Positions 36,501 to 45,276 of a DNA stretch of 64,000 nt are shown here, piece after piece. Within the stretch, counting starts at the first letter, position 1, and each line of letters opens with the position of its first letter. Position numbers and translations under genes: made by a program. This DNA comes from UBA1715 sp964346725 (GTDB lineage: Bacteria > Bacteroidota > Bacteroidia > Bacteroidales > UBA1715), in the NCBI GenBank assembly GCA_964346725.1, contig CAYFVM010000002.1, positions 62,001-126,000 on the forward strand, given 5' to 3'. Below the pieces are notes generated by a model. It saw nothing but the letters and a program-made list of their open reading frames with translations, was not told the DNA's origin and ran no database searches.

Positions 36501-38442
36501 TGCTTGTTGGTTGGCCATTTTCTGCCATGTATGCAACAATAAGTGTGTCAAATTCAGAAGAATAGCGTGACGCGCCATCATTGAATGTAGTAGAAATTCC
36601 TAAAATATCATTGGCACAAAGAGTATCTTTGTCATAGCTTATAGAAATATTTGGCACATTGCCAACTTTTACTGCTTTTTCTATTTTGTATTTAAGTGTG
36701 TCGGAACAACCCTTGTATGTTTCGATAATTGCAACAGGAAAGAATGCACCAGTTTCGGTATAGGTAAAATTAAAATCCTCGCTTCCGGATGTCGACAGGG
36801 CATCAAAAGCAGTAGTAGAAGAAGAGTTTTGGTTATCTCCAAAAAACATTGTCATCGATTTTATGGAGTCTTGTTGAGTGTTGTATTTATAGTAGTTAGA
36901 AAACGAAACATCAAGAGGTACGCATCCGCTGGTAGGGGACGTGAGGTTATTTGTTATCTCTGGTATTGCGATTTCTATATCTTTAGAAATTGTCTTTGAG
37001 TGTCGGCAATAGTTAGGAGAAATGGCATAAACTTTATCCTTGTAATGTCCTTCATCCATATATTTAATTTGGTACGTGTCACCAAGATATAGGTATTCTG
37101 AATACCCAAACCGCCACAAAAATTCAGTTCCTTCAATATTACTTGTGGCAGAGTAGTCTACAACAGCGGGAATGGTACAAAAAAAGCCTTCGGTAGGTTT
37201 AATGCTGATTTCAAGAGGTTCTTCAACAGTGAATGTTCGTATTGTTTCCTTTGAGCATGCGCCATTGTTGGTGGTGAGTTTTACGGTATATGTGCCACTT
37301 TGAGTAAAATCGTATGAAAAACTTTGCTCGGTTGACTCTATGGAACCATCGGCATTGAGATCCCATTCCCATGTAATATTATCTTTTGAAGGGGTTGCGT
37401 CTGTAAATGTAATTGTTCCTATACATGCTTTATTGCCATTGGTTATGACTTTAATGGTACCACCGTGGTCTTTATTTAATTTACATGGACAAGTGCTGAG
37501 TGAGTCCATCTCCATGTATGTGTCATAGTTCTCTGGGTCAAATTCAACAGGAGGGAATTTGTCGGTAATTTGAATTTCAGGCTTGTAATCAATGAGTTGT
37601 ATGCGTCGTGACGTGCTGCTTTCGCACCCTGAAACGGATGCTGTTGATAATATAGGGTAATATGTCCCGTATCCGTTGTATGTGTGATTAGGAGGATTTT
37701 TTCCAATAAAAATATCGGAACCATCGCCAAAGTCCCATTTATATTCGGTTGCATTTTCGGCCGTTGATGTGTTTGTGAATTTAACTGCAAGTGTGGGTTC
37801 GCATACGCGACTCTTGTCGGCTATAAATGATATAGAAGGGTAGTCGTTAAATGTAGTTACGGAGATTGCTTTTCGTTCACGGTTGGAACATCCGTGCGCA
37901 TCCATAATAGAGAGAAAAATTTCAAAATCACCTTTAAAACCAAATGTGTGAGGAGGGGGCGTTTCGGTTAAATAACTTGATCCGTCTGACAAAATCCAAG
38001 TATACGATAGAATTGTAGTGTCGGAATAAATAGTGTCTATGGAAAATTGGAATGCTTTGTTCTCGCAATTGAATAATTTATCTGTTGTAATGATAACATC
38101 GGGGTCGGGAAATACCGTAATGTAATCAGGTTTTGTGATAGTGGCAACTAATTTTTTCGTTTTGTCGTACACTTTCATTGTTATAGTGTACTTGCCCGGA
38201 TTTATGTATGTGTTTTGTACACTATCAACTTGTGTAGAGTATTTTCCTGATTCTACGATCCATTCATACGTATAATCCATTTTTACAGAATCAGTTGTTG
38301 TGTTTAGAAAAACAACTTTCAGCGGACTACATCCTTCAATGGTATCAGCAGTAAAATCAAAAGATTGAGAAAATAATATACAGGGAAAGTGTAAAAAAAA
38401 TAAGATAAGAGTTATCTTTGTCATCTTTGTCATCTTTGTCAT
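33535..38442 (-). CDS. Giant PKD-repeat surface protein with a T9SS type B sorting domain
   Basis: A secreted protein of ~1635 residues. A signal peptide (ITLILFFLHFPCILFSQS) is followed by a long array of PKD-like beta domains, recognisable by WDFGDGS, WDFGDGT, WEFGDGQ and WYLPDGT cores, and by recurrent GC...V.F.N starts. The last ~90 residues (AFTPNGDGKNDFAFVRGW, IYNRWGQIVFET, GWDGSFKGKPQ) are the gliding motility/CHU_C type B domain, which targets export through T9SS. It is probably a surface adhesin or matrix component like SprB. Three in-frame ATGs lie in a 9-bp tandem repeat; I take the first of them (38442). It is divergent from a PorP/SprF gene, its usual export partner. Confidence 0.88.
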   Translation of the reverse strand: MTKMTKMTKITLILFFLHFPCILFSQSFDFTADTIEGCSPLKVVFLNTTTDSVKMDYTYEWIVESGKYSTQVDSVQNTYINPGKYTITMKVYDKTKKLVATITKPDYITVFPDPDVIITTDKLFNCENKAFQFSIDTIYSDTTILSYTWILSDGSSYLTETPPPHTFGFKGDFEIFLSIMDAHGCSNRERKAISVTTFNDYPSISFIADKSRVCEPTLAVKFTNTSTAENATEYKWDFGDGSDIFIGKNPPNHTYNGYGTYYPILSTASVSGCESSTSRRIQLIDYKPEIQITDKFPPVEFDPENYDTYMEMDSLSTCPCKLNKDHGGTIKVITNGNKACIGTITFTDATPSKDNITWEWDLNADGSIESTEQSFSYDFTQSGTYTVKLTTNNGACSKETIRTFTVEEPLEISIKPTEGFFCTIPAVVDYSATSNIEGTEFLWRFGYSEYLYLGDTYQIKYMDEGHYKDKVYAISPNYCRHSKTISKDIEIAIPEITNNLTSPTSGCVPLDVSFSNYYKYNTQQDSIKSMTMFFGDNQNSSSTTAFDALSTSGSEDFNFTYTETGAFFPVAIIETYKGCSDTLKYKIEKAVKVGNVPNISISYDKDTLCANDILGISTTFNDGASRYSSEFDTLIVAYMAENGQPTSKILSPIPSIGNMQIQDTIGTHTSSYYVSDNGCSITITDNHTVVINGPIIDIESSKIDCENPTIYTFSTPKSIGVTNTNWYIENITAGTGEELIASNVNSILVDFDHYGGRGEYKVRVIAKNTDSDCEMTGELTLQITKIIADFGLVYDTYCLNSHILFDVNTSMGQDIANLTWLYDWNTIKKQSTFAIKSGNSISRFDLSKTITYTDECGNEVTEVIEPDPSYLYFVDTTNITSVTVVATDINGCKDTITKPIKIANPNAEFVGDILSDCLPFTTTFTDTSKSESIIAKREWKVDNTTLSEDNEKSVTIPFETEGFKTITLKVTDEFGCTDEAQKVNYVKPIVPNSKIAALYPNVCLGFETEFVRNTLCCPELANNLSHYKWDFGDGTTEENTGNPADTTIHLYEKATLGTKKYDAKFIAYAISPEGNECVDTSTVSIDVKAADARIVIKSSDKCKEPGQKFIIYLNNTIYTSSINSFNWWKIDNGDSIYVSNRRNLQVVTFNNYGDQKLFLQTKSKYHGCENMTTSATVHVPGYEATIMADKNEACIREDITFSLFDTLNLYRYNAYWEFGDGQHADMDGRTTVHDYNALATTNDNTYKIQFIVDAEGCKPRDISTNVTIFPVIANFTRGLTDTDTIGCAPYSVTLYNTSIAGKDASYLWYLPDGTTSIEKNPEIIVPEVDSIYPISLTVTSNICNDSISKNVTAYPTANIAIDLDSVICYGETIHAQATGDYTSLQWQPAELFSAPKSSNTDITIKNSQYVYATTTSIHDCNDTDSIYVYVQQKPRYQGAPDSLLLYYGTDGLLHNISKVTNEVVAGQIYNVNATKIPGVSYTWSPSTYLSCTDCYSPDLDLSCGEISYDDCLLFPEFINYTISMADSLGCFTNDTTIRFNIIMDCKVAMPEAFTPNGDGKNDFAFVRGWGIKEFISVTIYNRWGQIVFETNDINQGWDGSFKGKPQGIDTFSYTIKAKNLKGEDILEKGHITLIR

Positions 38443-38448
38443 CTTTGT
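38414..38448. repeat. 9-bp tandem repeat carrying three start codons
   Basis: The unit ATCTTTGTC (plus strand) occurs three times in full (38414-38440) with a partial fourth copy to 38448. On the minus strand each copy encodes Met-Thr-Lys, giving three in-frame ATGs at the start of the PKD adhesin gene. Copy-number change keeps the frame but alters the number of start codons and the signal-peptide n-region. Confidence 0.9.
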
Positions 38449-38529
38449 TTTGTAATGTATAAAAAAAAATAACATTCTGTAACCAAAACAAGAATAAAAT
38501 CGTCTATTATAACGAACAATAAACTAGTT

Positions 38530-39549
38530 ATGGGTAAACGTATTTTTATCATACTACTATATAAGACTCTCATTATTGGCAATTTGGTTTCACAAGAAAT
38601 TCATTTTTCTCAATTTTATGCAAATCCACTTACGGTAAATCCTGCACAAACGGCATTCTACGATGGGAATATACGTGCAAACGGAATGTGTCGTACACAA
38701 TGGAAAGCCATAGATAATACTCCGTATCAAACGGTAAGTGTGAGTTTAGAAAAACAGATGCATTTGAGCGATCATACCTATGGCTTCGGACTTCTCGCTA
38801 TGCATGATGAGTCAGGGTATGCGAATTTGAACGTTGATAAACTTTTAGCTTCTGGAGCATTTTGCCTCAATGTTGACGGACATAGTTTGAGTTTAGGTAT
38901 GCAGTTGGGACTTGTGTACAAGTCAACCAATACGGACAAATACACGTATGATGAGCAATATGATTTTGGTGGCGATGAGGTTTTTAATCGAGATTTTGCA
39001 TCAGGTGAGTTAGGTGACGAACCCATATTTCATGCCGCAATAAATGCAGGGGTAGAGTGGCGAAAACGATTAACATATAATTATATAGCAAACGTTGGGG
39101 TTTCAATATTTAACATAAATACGCCGTATGAGTCTTTTTATGGTGTTGAATTAGAAAACACAGAACAGGCTTTGCGAATTGCGGTACAAGTAGGGGGAGA
39201 TTATACTATAAATAATAATAAATTATATTTTCATCCGAATGTGTTGTATATGATGCAAAAGCAGGCGACTGATTTTTTGTTGGGCGGAAATCTTGAATAC
39301 GTTTTACAACCTCAGTTATATATATATGGAGGAACTTTGTTTCGATATGGCTGGGGGGAAAATTATGATGCGTCGATATGGATTGTTGGCGCTAAATACA
39401 AACGCTTTGATATAGGATTGAGTTATGACATTAATTTGTCATCATTGCATAAAGCTACTAAATGCAGAGGAGCATTTGAAGTTTCGGTAACCTATCTTTC
39501 TCCAACATGGAAAAGTACAAAAGTTAAGATACCATGCAACAGAATTTAA
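38530..39549 (+). CDS. PorP/SprF-family T9SS outer-membrane protein
   Basis: A 339-residue outer-membrane barrel with a signal peptide ending near residue 22 (LVSQEIHF). The segment FSQFYANPLTVNPAQTAFYDG is the hallmark of the PorP/SprF family, which helps type B substrates reach or attach to the cell surface. The rest is a run of amphipathic strands ending in an aromatic-rich region. It is divergent from the type B adhesin gene and overlaps the PorE-like gene by 16 nt, so the three look like a functional unit. Confidence 0.88.
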   Translation: MGKRIFIILLYKTLIIGNLVSQEIHFSQFYANPLTVNPAQTAFYDGNIRANGMCRTQWKAIDNTPYQTVSVSLEKQMHLSDHTYGFGLLAMHDESGYANLNVDKLLASGAFCLNVDGHSLSLGMQLGLVYKSTNTDKYTYDEQYDFGGDEVFNRDFASGELGDEPIFHAAINAGVEWRKRLTYNYIANVGVSIFNINTPYESFYGVELENTEQALRIAVQVGGDYTINNNKLYFHPNVLYMMQKQATDFLLGGNLEYVLQPQLYIYGGTLFRYGWGENYDASIWIVGAKYKRFDIGLSYDINLSSLHKATKCRGAFEVSVTYLSPTWKSTKVKIPCNRI

Positions 39550-41636
39550 GACGAATTATTTTCTGGAATGTTCTATTTTCGTTGGTATATGTTTCATGCC
39601 ACGCACAAAATATATCCGACTATTCTCCTCGGAAATTGAAAGCATTGGGCGACAACGCTCTCGCTATTGGAGATACGTATTCCGCTCGTGATTATTACAA
39701 AGCATATTGCGACAAAAAGAAAGATCCCGAAGTTATGTTTCTTTTAGCCGAATGCTACAGAGCAGCTCGTGAGTACATTCCTGCCGCAACGTATTACGAT
39801 AAAACGTATCGAGAAGACAAAAAAAATCTTCTCGCATTGTATCATTATGGTGAAATGTTGAAGGTGTACGGATATTATGATCAAGCGAAAAACTATTTTC
39901 TTCAGTTTAAGCAAAAATATAAGGGTGGTGATGAAATAGATTATAAACGTCTTGTTTCATATCAAATAGCTTCATGCAATCAAGCGCAGCAATTGTTGGA
40001 TTCTTCTCAAAAAGCCGAAGTGCGCCGTTTGAATGCTTCAATCAATAAAAATTCAATAGAATTTTCTCCTACATATATAAATGATTCCACATTATTATAC
40101 GCATCGTTGAGAACCGATACAGCATTATATGTCGTACATAATAATAATGACGCAGAGGTCCCGTATCGACATTTTTATGTGGCAAAAAAACAAAAAAATG
40201 AGTGGCAATTTGCAAATGAATGGTTAGAAGGCGACTTTAATAAAGACGCTGTCCATAGTGGGAATGGAGCATTCTCTCCGAACAAAAAACGATTTTATTT
40301 TACTCGATGCAAACAAAATTGGCGCTATCAAAATATATGTAAAATATATGTAAGTCAAAATGTTGATAATCAATGGTCTGAGCCAATTGAGTTGCCGGAA
40401 GCGATTAACATGAAAAAATATTCATCTACACAACCGGCAGTTGGTACTGATTCAAAAACCGGTTGCGAAGTTCTCTATTTTGTGAGCAATCGTCCCGATG
40501 GCAAAGGAGGATTGGATATTTGGTATAGCGTCTTTCAATGCAAAACGCAAACATGGCAACCAGCAAAAAATTGTGGGAATAAAATTAATACCAGTGCCGA
40601 CGAGGTTACTCCGTTTTATGACAATCAGCAGAAGACCTTATATTTTAGTTCAAGCGGATGGGCAGGCTTAGGAGAGTTAGATGTTTTTAAGTCGGTAGGA
40701 GAAATGTCAAAGTGGACTCCCGTAAACAATATAGGTTCTCCTGTAAATTCTGGTTTCGACGATTTGTATTATTCACCAAATACAACAAATAGTGAAGGAT
40801 TCTTCTCGTCAAATCGTCAATCAGACAAGCAAGCTTCAACCTGTTGTGACGATATTTTTACGTATAAATATGTAGACAAAATATATATAGGTGTAGAAGG
40901 CCGCGTGTATTTGTTGCCTAATAAAATTATAGATGAAGCAATACAAGAAACACAAGAAGAACCATTGCCTTCCGTAAATCTCGATTCTATACAATATGTA
41001 GAGGGTACAATTGTGTCTTTATTTATGATAGAAGATGCTACGAACGAACGTTTCTTTGTGAGTTCCGATACGACAGATGAGCATGGACGCTATTTCTTCG
41101 ATTTGCGAGAAGATAAAAATTACGTTTTGCAATATGAAAGTAGTAAAATACTTCCTCCAGAACGAAATTTGAGTACCAAAGGAATGACATATTCCGATAC
41201 TTTGTATGTCGAAGATATAGGAATTGATTATCTGCCACGTGAAAGTTTTATCATAAAAAACATTTATTATGAATTTGATAAATCAAATTTGACAATGTTG
41301 GCAAAAAAAACAATCTATAAAACGGTTTTGGTTATCATGAATGAATTTCCTCAAATTATAGTTGAAATTGGAAGTCATACTGATAGTAAAGGAACTGATT
41401 CATACAACGAAAAACTATCTCAGAGACGAGCCCAAAGTGTTGTTAATTATTTGATAAAGAACGGTATAGACAAGAATAGGTTGCGTGCAAAAGGATATGG
41501 AGAATCGGTGCCAATTGCACCAAATGTTAACGAAGATGGAAGTGACAATCCAGTAGGTCGTGCTAAAAATCGAAGGACTGAATTTCGAGTAATTGGCACT
41601 TTAAAACAATATTTTGAAATAATTTACGAGGAATAG
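39534..41636 (+). CDS. PorE-like protein 1 (TPR, WD40-like, CRD and OmpA domains)
   Basis: A 700-residue periplasmic/outer-membrane protein with a signal peptide (...SCHAQ). The domain order is TPR-like helices (~30-150), a WD40-like PD40 propeller (~170-455, with FSPNKKRFYFTRC, VLYFVSNRPDGKGGLDIWYS, TLYFSSSGWAGLGELDVF), a carboxypeptidase-regulatory-like beta domain (~465-565) and a C-terminal OmpA peptidoglycan-binding domain (IYYEFDKSNL, IGSHTDSKG, RAKNRRTEFRVIG). This four-domain layout is that of PorE, which anchors T9SS to peptidoglycan. It overlaps the PorP gene by 16 nt. Confidence 0.85.
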   Translation: MQQNLRRIIFWNVLFSLVYVSCHAQNISDYSPRKLKALGDNALAIGDTYSARDYYKAYCDKKKDPEVMFLLAECYRAAREYIPAATYYDKTYREDKKNLLALYHYGEMLKVYGYYDQAKNYFLQFKQKYKGGDEIDYKRLVSYQIASCNQAQQLLDSSQKAEVRRLNASINKNSIEFSPTYINDSTLLYASLRTDTALYVVHNNNDAEVPYRHFYVAKKQKNEWQFANEWLEGDFNKDAVHSGNGAFSPNKKRFYFTRCKQNWRYQNICKIYVSQNVDNQWSEPIELPEAINMKKYSSTQPAVGTDSKTGCEVLYFVSNRPDGKGGLDIWYSVFQCKTQTWQPAKNCGNKINTSADEVTPFYDNQQKTLYFSSSGWAGLGELDVFKSVGEMSKWTPVNNIGSPVNSGFDDLYYSPNTTNSEGFFSSNRQSDKQASTCCDDIFTYKYVDKIYIGVEGRVYLLPNKIIDEAIQETQEEPLPSVNLDSIQYVEGTIVSLFMIEDATNERFFVSSDTTDEHGRYFFDLREDKNYVLQYESSKILPPERNLSTKGMTYSDTLYVEDIGIDYLPRESFIIKNIYYEFDKSNLTMLAKKTIYKTVLVIMNEFPQIIVEIGSHTDSKGTDSYNEKLSQRRAQSVVNYLIKNGIDKNRLRAKGYGESVPIAPNVNEDGSDNPVGRAKNRRTEFRVIGTLKQYFEIIYEE

Positions 41637-41660
41637 GCTCTATCTTTTGAATTTGTTTCA

Positions 41661-41668
41661 TATATTTG
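41661..41668 (+). promoter_or_regulatory. -7 box for the second PorE-like gene
   Basis: TATATTTG matches TAnnTTTG exactly, 40 nt before the chosen ATG (41708). It lies inside the 5' end of the longer possible frame from 41666, which supports the later start. The leader after it is an AT repeat. Confidence 0.55.
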
Positions 41669-41707
41669 GAACGATTTTATGAATATTGTAAATATATATA
41701 TATACTT

Positions 41708-43873
41708 ATGAAGTACAAGTACCTAATACCCTGCGTTCTGCTTTTTTTCGGATTGGCCGTTAATACATTCGGACAAGTTGACTTATCGTCATTGAGTACA
41801 GGAAAGCTAAAGAAATTGGGAACCATTGCGTTATATAATGGTGATTATTACAGTGCAAGCCGTTACCTTGAGGCTTATTGCAAGACGAAAGACGATGATT
41901 ACAAGATGATGTTCTCTTTGGCAGAGAGCTATCGTCTGTCTCGAAACTACCCGGCTGCTGAAGTATGGTATGATAAGGCCTACAAGGCTAATCCTCAAAA
42001 AAATGCAAAAGCTTTGTTTTATTATGCAACAATGATAAAAACAAGCCAACGCTATAGCGAAGCTAAAGGACACTTTAAGTCATTCAAAAAAGAATATGCT
42101 GGAGCTTCTGATTTTAGATTATATTCTGCTTTGATTAAACAACAACTTATTGCTTGTGATTCAGCACCAGCCTATATAGCAACTCCTCTCAATATGGCAG
42201 TAAATCCATTGGATAACTCAACCAATACTGAAGGCATGGAGTATATGCCAATTTTCTTGGATAATACTTCATTTGCATATGCAAGCGCCTCAGTAGATTC
42301 AATGGGAACCAATGCTGCTCTTGATTCAATGGTTGCGCCTAAATTTTTTCTTGCTACATATGCAGGAAACAGTTGGATGACTAAGGATGATTGGAATTTG
42401 AATATGCAAGAAAATCCTAATCCACAAGCAATGCATGGAGCTTTCTCTCCAGATATGCAACGTTTTTATTTCGTTCGTTGTGACAAGGGTAAAAAGAAAT
42501 TCTTATCTTCAAAAAGAAAAGAAGATAATTGTAAAGTATACATGTCAAAAAATACATTTGGTACATGGCAAGCTCCTGAAGCATTACCAGAGATTATCAA
42601 TGCACCAAAATCATCAAACATTCAGATTGCTGTAGGTAATGAATCAAAGAAAAATGATGAGGTTCTTTACTTCGTTTCAAATCGTGAAGGTGGACGAGGA
42701 GGATATGATATTTGGTATTCAATCTTCATGTCAAGAAAGAATGAGTGGCGTGTTCCTAAAAACTGTGGTACTAAAATTAACTCTGCAGGAAACGAATATT
42801 CTCCATATTATGATGCAGTAACACGTACAATGTATTTTTCTTCGGATGGTTGGCCAGGACTTGGTGAATTTGACATATTCAAATCTATCGGTGAAATGGG
42901 AAAATGGATTCCTGCTGAAAATATGGGGTATCCAATTAACTCGCCTTATGACGATTACTATTTTGCAATAAACCCAGAAGGTAAAAAAGCATTCTTTGCT
43001 ACCAACCGTGAAGGAACTACAACAGGTGGACAAGCAACTTGTTGTGATGATATCTATTTGGTAGATTACGAAGATGTGAAATTTGATATTCCAGTAACAG
43101 GTCGTGTATTTGAATTGGTTGATTCTAAATTGAACGATATGCTAGCAGCTAATTTTGAAACTATAAACAAAGCTGATACTATAAATGTTGATTCATTGGC
43201 TGTTTCTGATTCTTTAGTTCAACCAGTTAAAGAAAAGAAATATTTGGCAGGTAGCCGTGTCGCATTGTATATCGGTAACTCTAATGAAAAAGTATTCGTT
43301 GCAAGTACACAAACAGATTCTACTGGAAGGTATTTCTTTACTGTAGAACCAAATCATCATTATATATTGCAGTTCGAAAATGTGCGTTCTGGGTCTGCAT
43401 ATATTCCTATGTCAACTCGTGGAATAACAACTCCTGATACATTGCATTTGAAAGATTATGGGATTAATTCTCTTACAAAGGATGCGTTGGTTATCAAGAA
43501 TATTTATTATGAATATGGTAAGTACCGTTTGAAAAAAGAACAAAAAGATATTCTTGACGTAGCTGTTGTTTCATTGATGCAAGAAGCACCTGAAATTCGT
43601 GTTGAATTAGGTAGTCATACCGATGATAGAGGTGGTGAAGCATTCAATTTGAGATTGTCTCAAAAACGTGCTGACGAAATTGTGAATTATGTTATCAAGC
43701 AAGGTATTGATAAAAATAGACTTGTTGGTAAAGGATATGGTTATACCGTTCCTGTTGCTCCTAATAAATTTGACGATGGAACAGATAATCCTGATGGGCG
43801 TGCTATGAATCGTAGAACTGAGTTCAAGGTAATTGGTACCATCTCAGATTTTGATGATATTATAGAAGATTAA
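41708..43873 (+). CDS. PorE-like protein 2 (tandem paralogue)
   Basis: A 721-residue protein with the same four-domain order as its neighbour. The signal peptide (KYLIPCVLLFFGLAVNTFGQ) is followed by TPR-like helices, a PD40 propeller (FSPDMQRFYFVRCDKG, VLYFVSNREGGRGGYDIWYS, TMYFSSDGWPGLGEFDIF), a CRD-like domain and the OmpA domain (NIYYEYGKYRLKKEQKD, LGSHTDDRGG, MNRRTEFKVIG). Its OmpA domain has YEYGK where copy 1 has YEFDK. Clear similarity along the whole length shows a tandem duplication. It has its own -7 box, so it may be expressed apart from copy 1, and is followed by a terminator. Confidence 0.85.
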   Translation: MKYKYLIPCVLLFFGLAVNTFGQVDLSSLSTGKLKKLGTIALYNGDYYSASRYLEAYCKTKDDDYKMMFSLAESYRLSRNYPAAEVWYDKAYKANPQKNAKALFYYATMIKTSQRYSEAKGHFKSFKKEYAGASDFRLYSALIKQQLIACDSAPAYIATPLNMAVNPLDNSTNTEGMEYMPIFLDNTSFAYASASVDSMGTNAALDSMVAPKFFLATYAGNSWMTKDDWNLNMQENPNPQAMHGAFSPDMQRFYFVRCDKGKKKFLSSKRKEDNCKVYMSKNTFGTWQAPEALPEIINAPKSSNIQIAVGNESKKNDEVLYFVSNREGGRGGYDIWYSIFMSRKNEWRVPKNCGTKINSAGNEYSPYYDAVTRTMYFSSDGWPGLGEFDIFKSIGEMGKWIPAENMGYPINSPYDDYYFAINPEGKKAFFATNREGTTTGGQATCCDDIYLVDYEDVKFDIPVTGRVFELVDSKLNDMLAANFETINKADTINVDSLAVSDSLVQPVKEKKYLAGSRVALYIGNSNEKVFVASTQTDSTGRYFFTVEPNHHYILQFENVRSGSAYIPMSTRGITTPDTLHLKDYGINSLTKDALVIKNIYYEYGKYRLKKEQKDILDVAVVSLMQEAPEIRVELGSHTDDRGGEAFNLRLSQKRADEIVNYVIKQGIDKNRLVGKGYGYTVPVAPNKFDDGTDNPDGRAMNRRTEFKVIGTISDFDDIIED

Positions 43874-43891
43874 TTCTTTATAATGAGGTTT

Positions 43892-43926
43892 AAAAGGTCT
43901 GTAGGTATTCTTGCAGACCTTTTTTG
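43892..43926 (+). terminator. Intrinsic terminator after the PorE-like pair
   Basis: AAAAGGTCTG (43892-43901) pairs perfectly with CAGACCTTTT (43914-43923) around a 12-nt loop and leads into a T-run (43920-43925). It also shows that the GH27 gene does not begin at the in-frame ATG at 43911. Confidence 0.9.
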
Positions 43927-44006
43927 TTTTCACGTTAGGCTACTTTCAGGATTGTTTTGCTTCAAAAAACCATGACTTTAGCCTAAGATACGTTACAATT
44001 TTTGTG

Positions 44007-44014
44007 TATCTTTG
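44007..44014 (+). promoter_or_regulatory. -7 box for the alpha-galactosidase unit
   Basis: TATCTTTG matches TAnnTTTG and lies 19 nt before ATG 44034. No clear -33 TTTG at the right spacing. Confidence 0.6.
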
Positions 44015-44033
44015 TGGCTATAATAGTAGAAAA

Positions 44034-45275
44034 ATGAAAAACAAAGTAATTACGTGTGTTCTTATACTTCTGGTGGCATCAACATCAATGTTTGCACAAA
44101 AGACAGAAGGTTTGGCGAAAACACCGCCAATGGGCTGGAATAGTTGGAATACTTTTTCTATCAATATCAATGAAGAGTTGGTAATTGGAATCGTTGATAA
44201 AATGATTTCGTCAGGTTTGCGCGATGCAGGATACAATTATGTGGTTTTAGATGATGGTTGGATGCTTCGCGAACGAGATGCACAAGGTAACTTGGTGCCA
44301 GATCCTGAAAAATTTCCAAATGGGATTAAACATCTTGCTGATTATGTGCATTCCAAAGGAATGAAGCTTGGCATATATAATTGTGCAGGAACTCATACAT
44401 GTGGAGGTTTCCCAGGTTCTCGTGGTCATGAATATCAAGATGCACGTTTGTATGCTTCATGGGGCGTTGATTTCTTAAAATATGATTGGTGTTCAACCGG
44501 AAAATTAAATGCAGAAGAAGCGTATATAACCATGCGTGATGCATTAGCAGCAACGGGTCGTCCAATACTGTTAAGCATATGCGAATGGGGAACCTACGAA
44601 CCATGGTTGTGGGGAGGAAATATAGGACACATGTGGCGAATTTCTGGAGATATATATCCCTGCTTTAATTGTGAAGATCGTCATGATGATGGCTTGCCTA
44701 CACAGTGGTCTGCATGGGGAGTGACTCGCATTCTGGATATGCGTGATAATGATGAACTTCGTAAGCATGCAAAACCAGGAGCGTGGAATGATTATGATAT
44801 GTTGGAAGTAGGGAATGGTATGAAAGTAGGAGAAGATCGAGCTCATTTCGCAATGTGGGCAATGTTAGCATCGCCGCTTATGCTAGGGAATGATGTAAGA
44901 ACCATGTCACAAACAACTTTGGATATATTAGGGAACAAAGAAGTTATAGCTATTGATCAAGATACGTTAGGAATACAAGGATATAAATATCAAACAATAG
45001 AAAATGGTTCGGTAGAAGTTTGGTTAAAACCCTTAGCTGGAGGTAAATGGGCAGTATGTTTCTTAAATAGAGGTGCTGAACCCGTAAAATTAAACTATAC
45101 AGGGATAGCTAATGAAATTAAGGACCCACTCTCTGGGTATACTCTAAACTCAAAAGGCAGCCGTTATACAGTGCGTGATGCGTTTGCTCATAAAGATCTA
45201 GGACAATTGAAATCACCACTTAAGATTTCTATTCCTTCACATGATGTAGTATTGTTGGTTCTAATTAAGAAATAA
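44034..45275 (+). CDS. Secreted GH27 alpha-galactosidase
   Basis: A 413-residue glycoside hydrolase family 27 enzyme that releases terminal alpha-linked galactose. The signal peptide ends at MFAQ (~residue 22). The family start LAKTPPMGWNSWNTF follows, then DDGWM, the nucleophile motif FLKYDWC (Asp151) and the acid/base Asp in RISGDIYP (Asp206). The C-terminal antiparallel domain ends in SHDVVLLVL. All catalytic residues are present. The start is supported by the -7 box and by the terminator inside the longer frame. A Nudix-like regulator follows after 1 nt, suggesting a small sugar-utilisation unit. Confidence 0.92.
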   Translation: MKNKVITCVLILLVASTSMFAQKTEGLAKTPPMGWNSWNTFSININEELVIGIVDKMISSGLRDAGYNYVVLDDGWMLRERDAQGNLVPDPEKFPNGIKHLADYVHSKGMKLGIYNCAGTHTCGGFPGSRGHEYQDARLYASWGVDFLKYDWCSTGKLNAEEAYITMRDALAATGRPILLSICEWGTYEPWLWGGNIGHMWRISGDIYPCFNCEDRHDDGLPTQWSAWGVTRILDMRDNDELRKHAKPGAWNDYDMLEVGNGMKVGEDRAHFAMWAMLASPLMLGNDVRTMSQTTLDILGNKEVIAIDQDTLGIQGYKYQTIENGSVEVWLKPLAGGKWAVCFLNRGAEPVKLNYTGIANEIKDPLSGYTLNSKGSRYTVRDAFAHKDLGQLKSPLKISIPSHDVVLLVLIKK

Positions 45276-45276
45276 T

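Noticed and set aside
43911..44033. Longer alpha-galactosidase start at ATG 43911
   Set aside because: It begins within the PorE terminator and includes the -7 box; the signal peptide starts at 44034.
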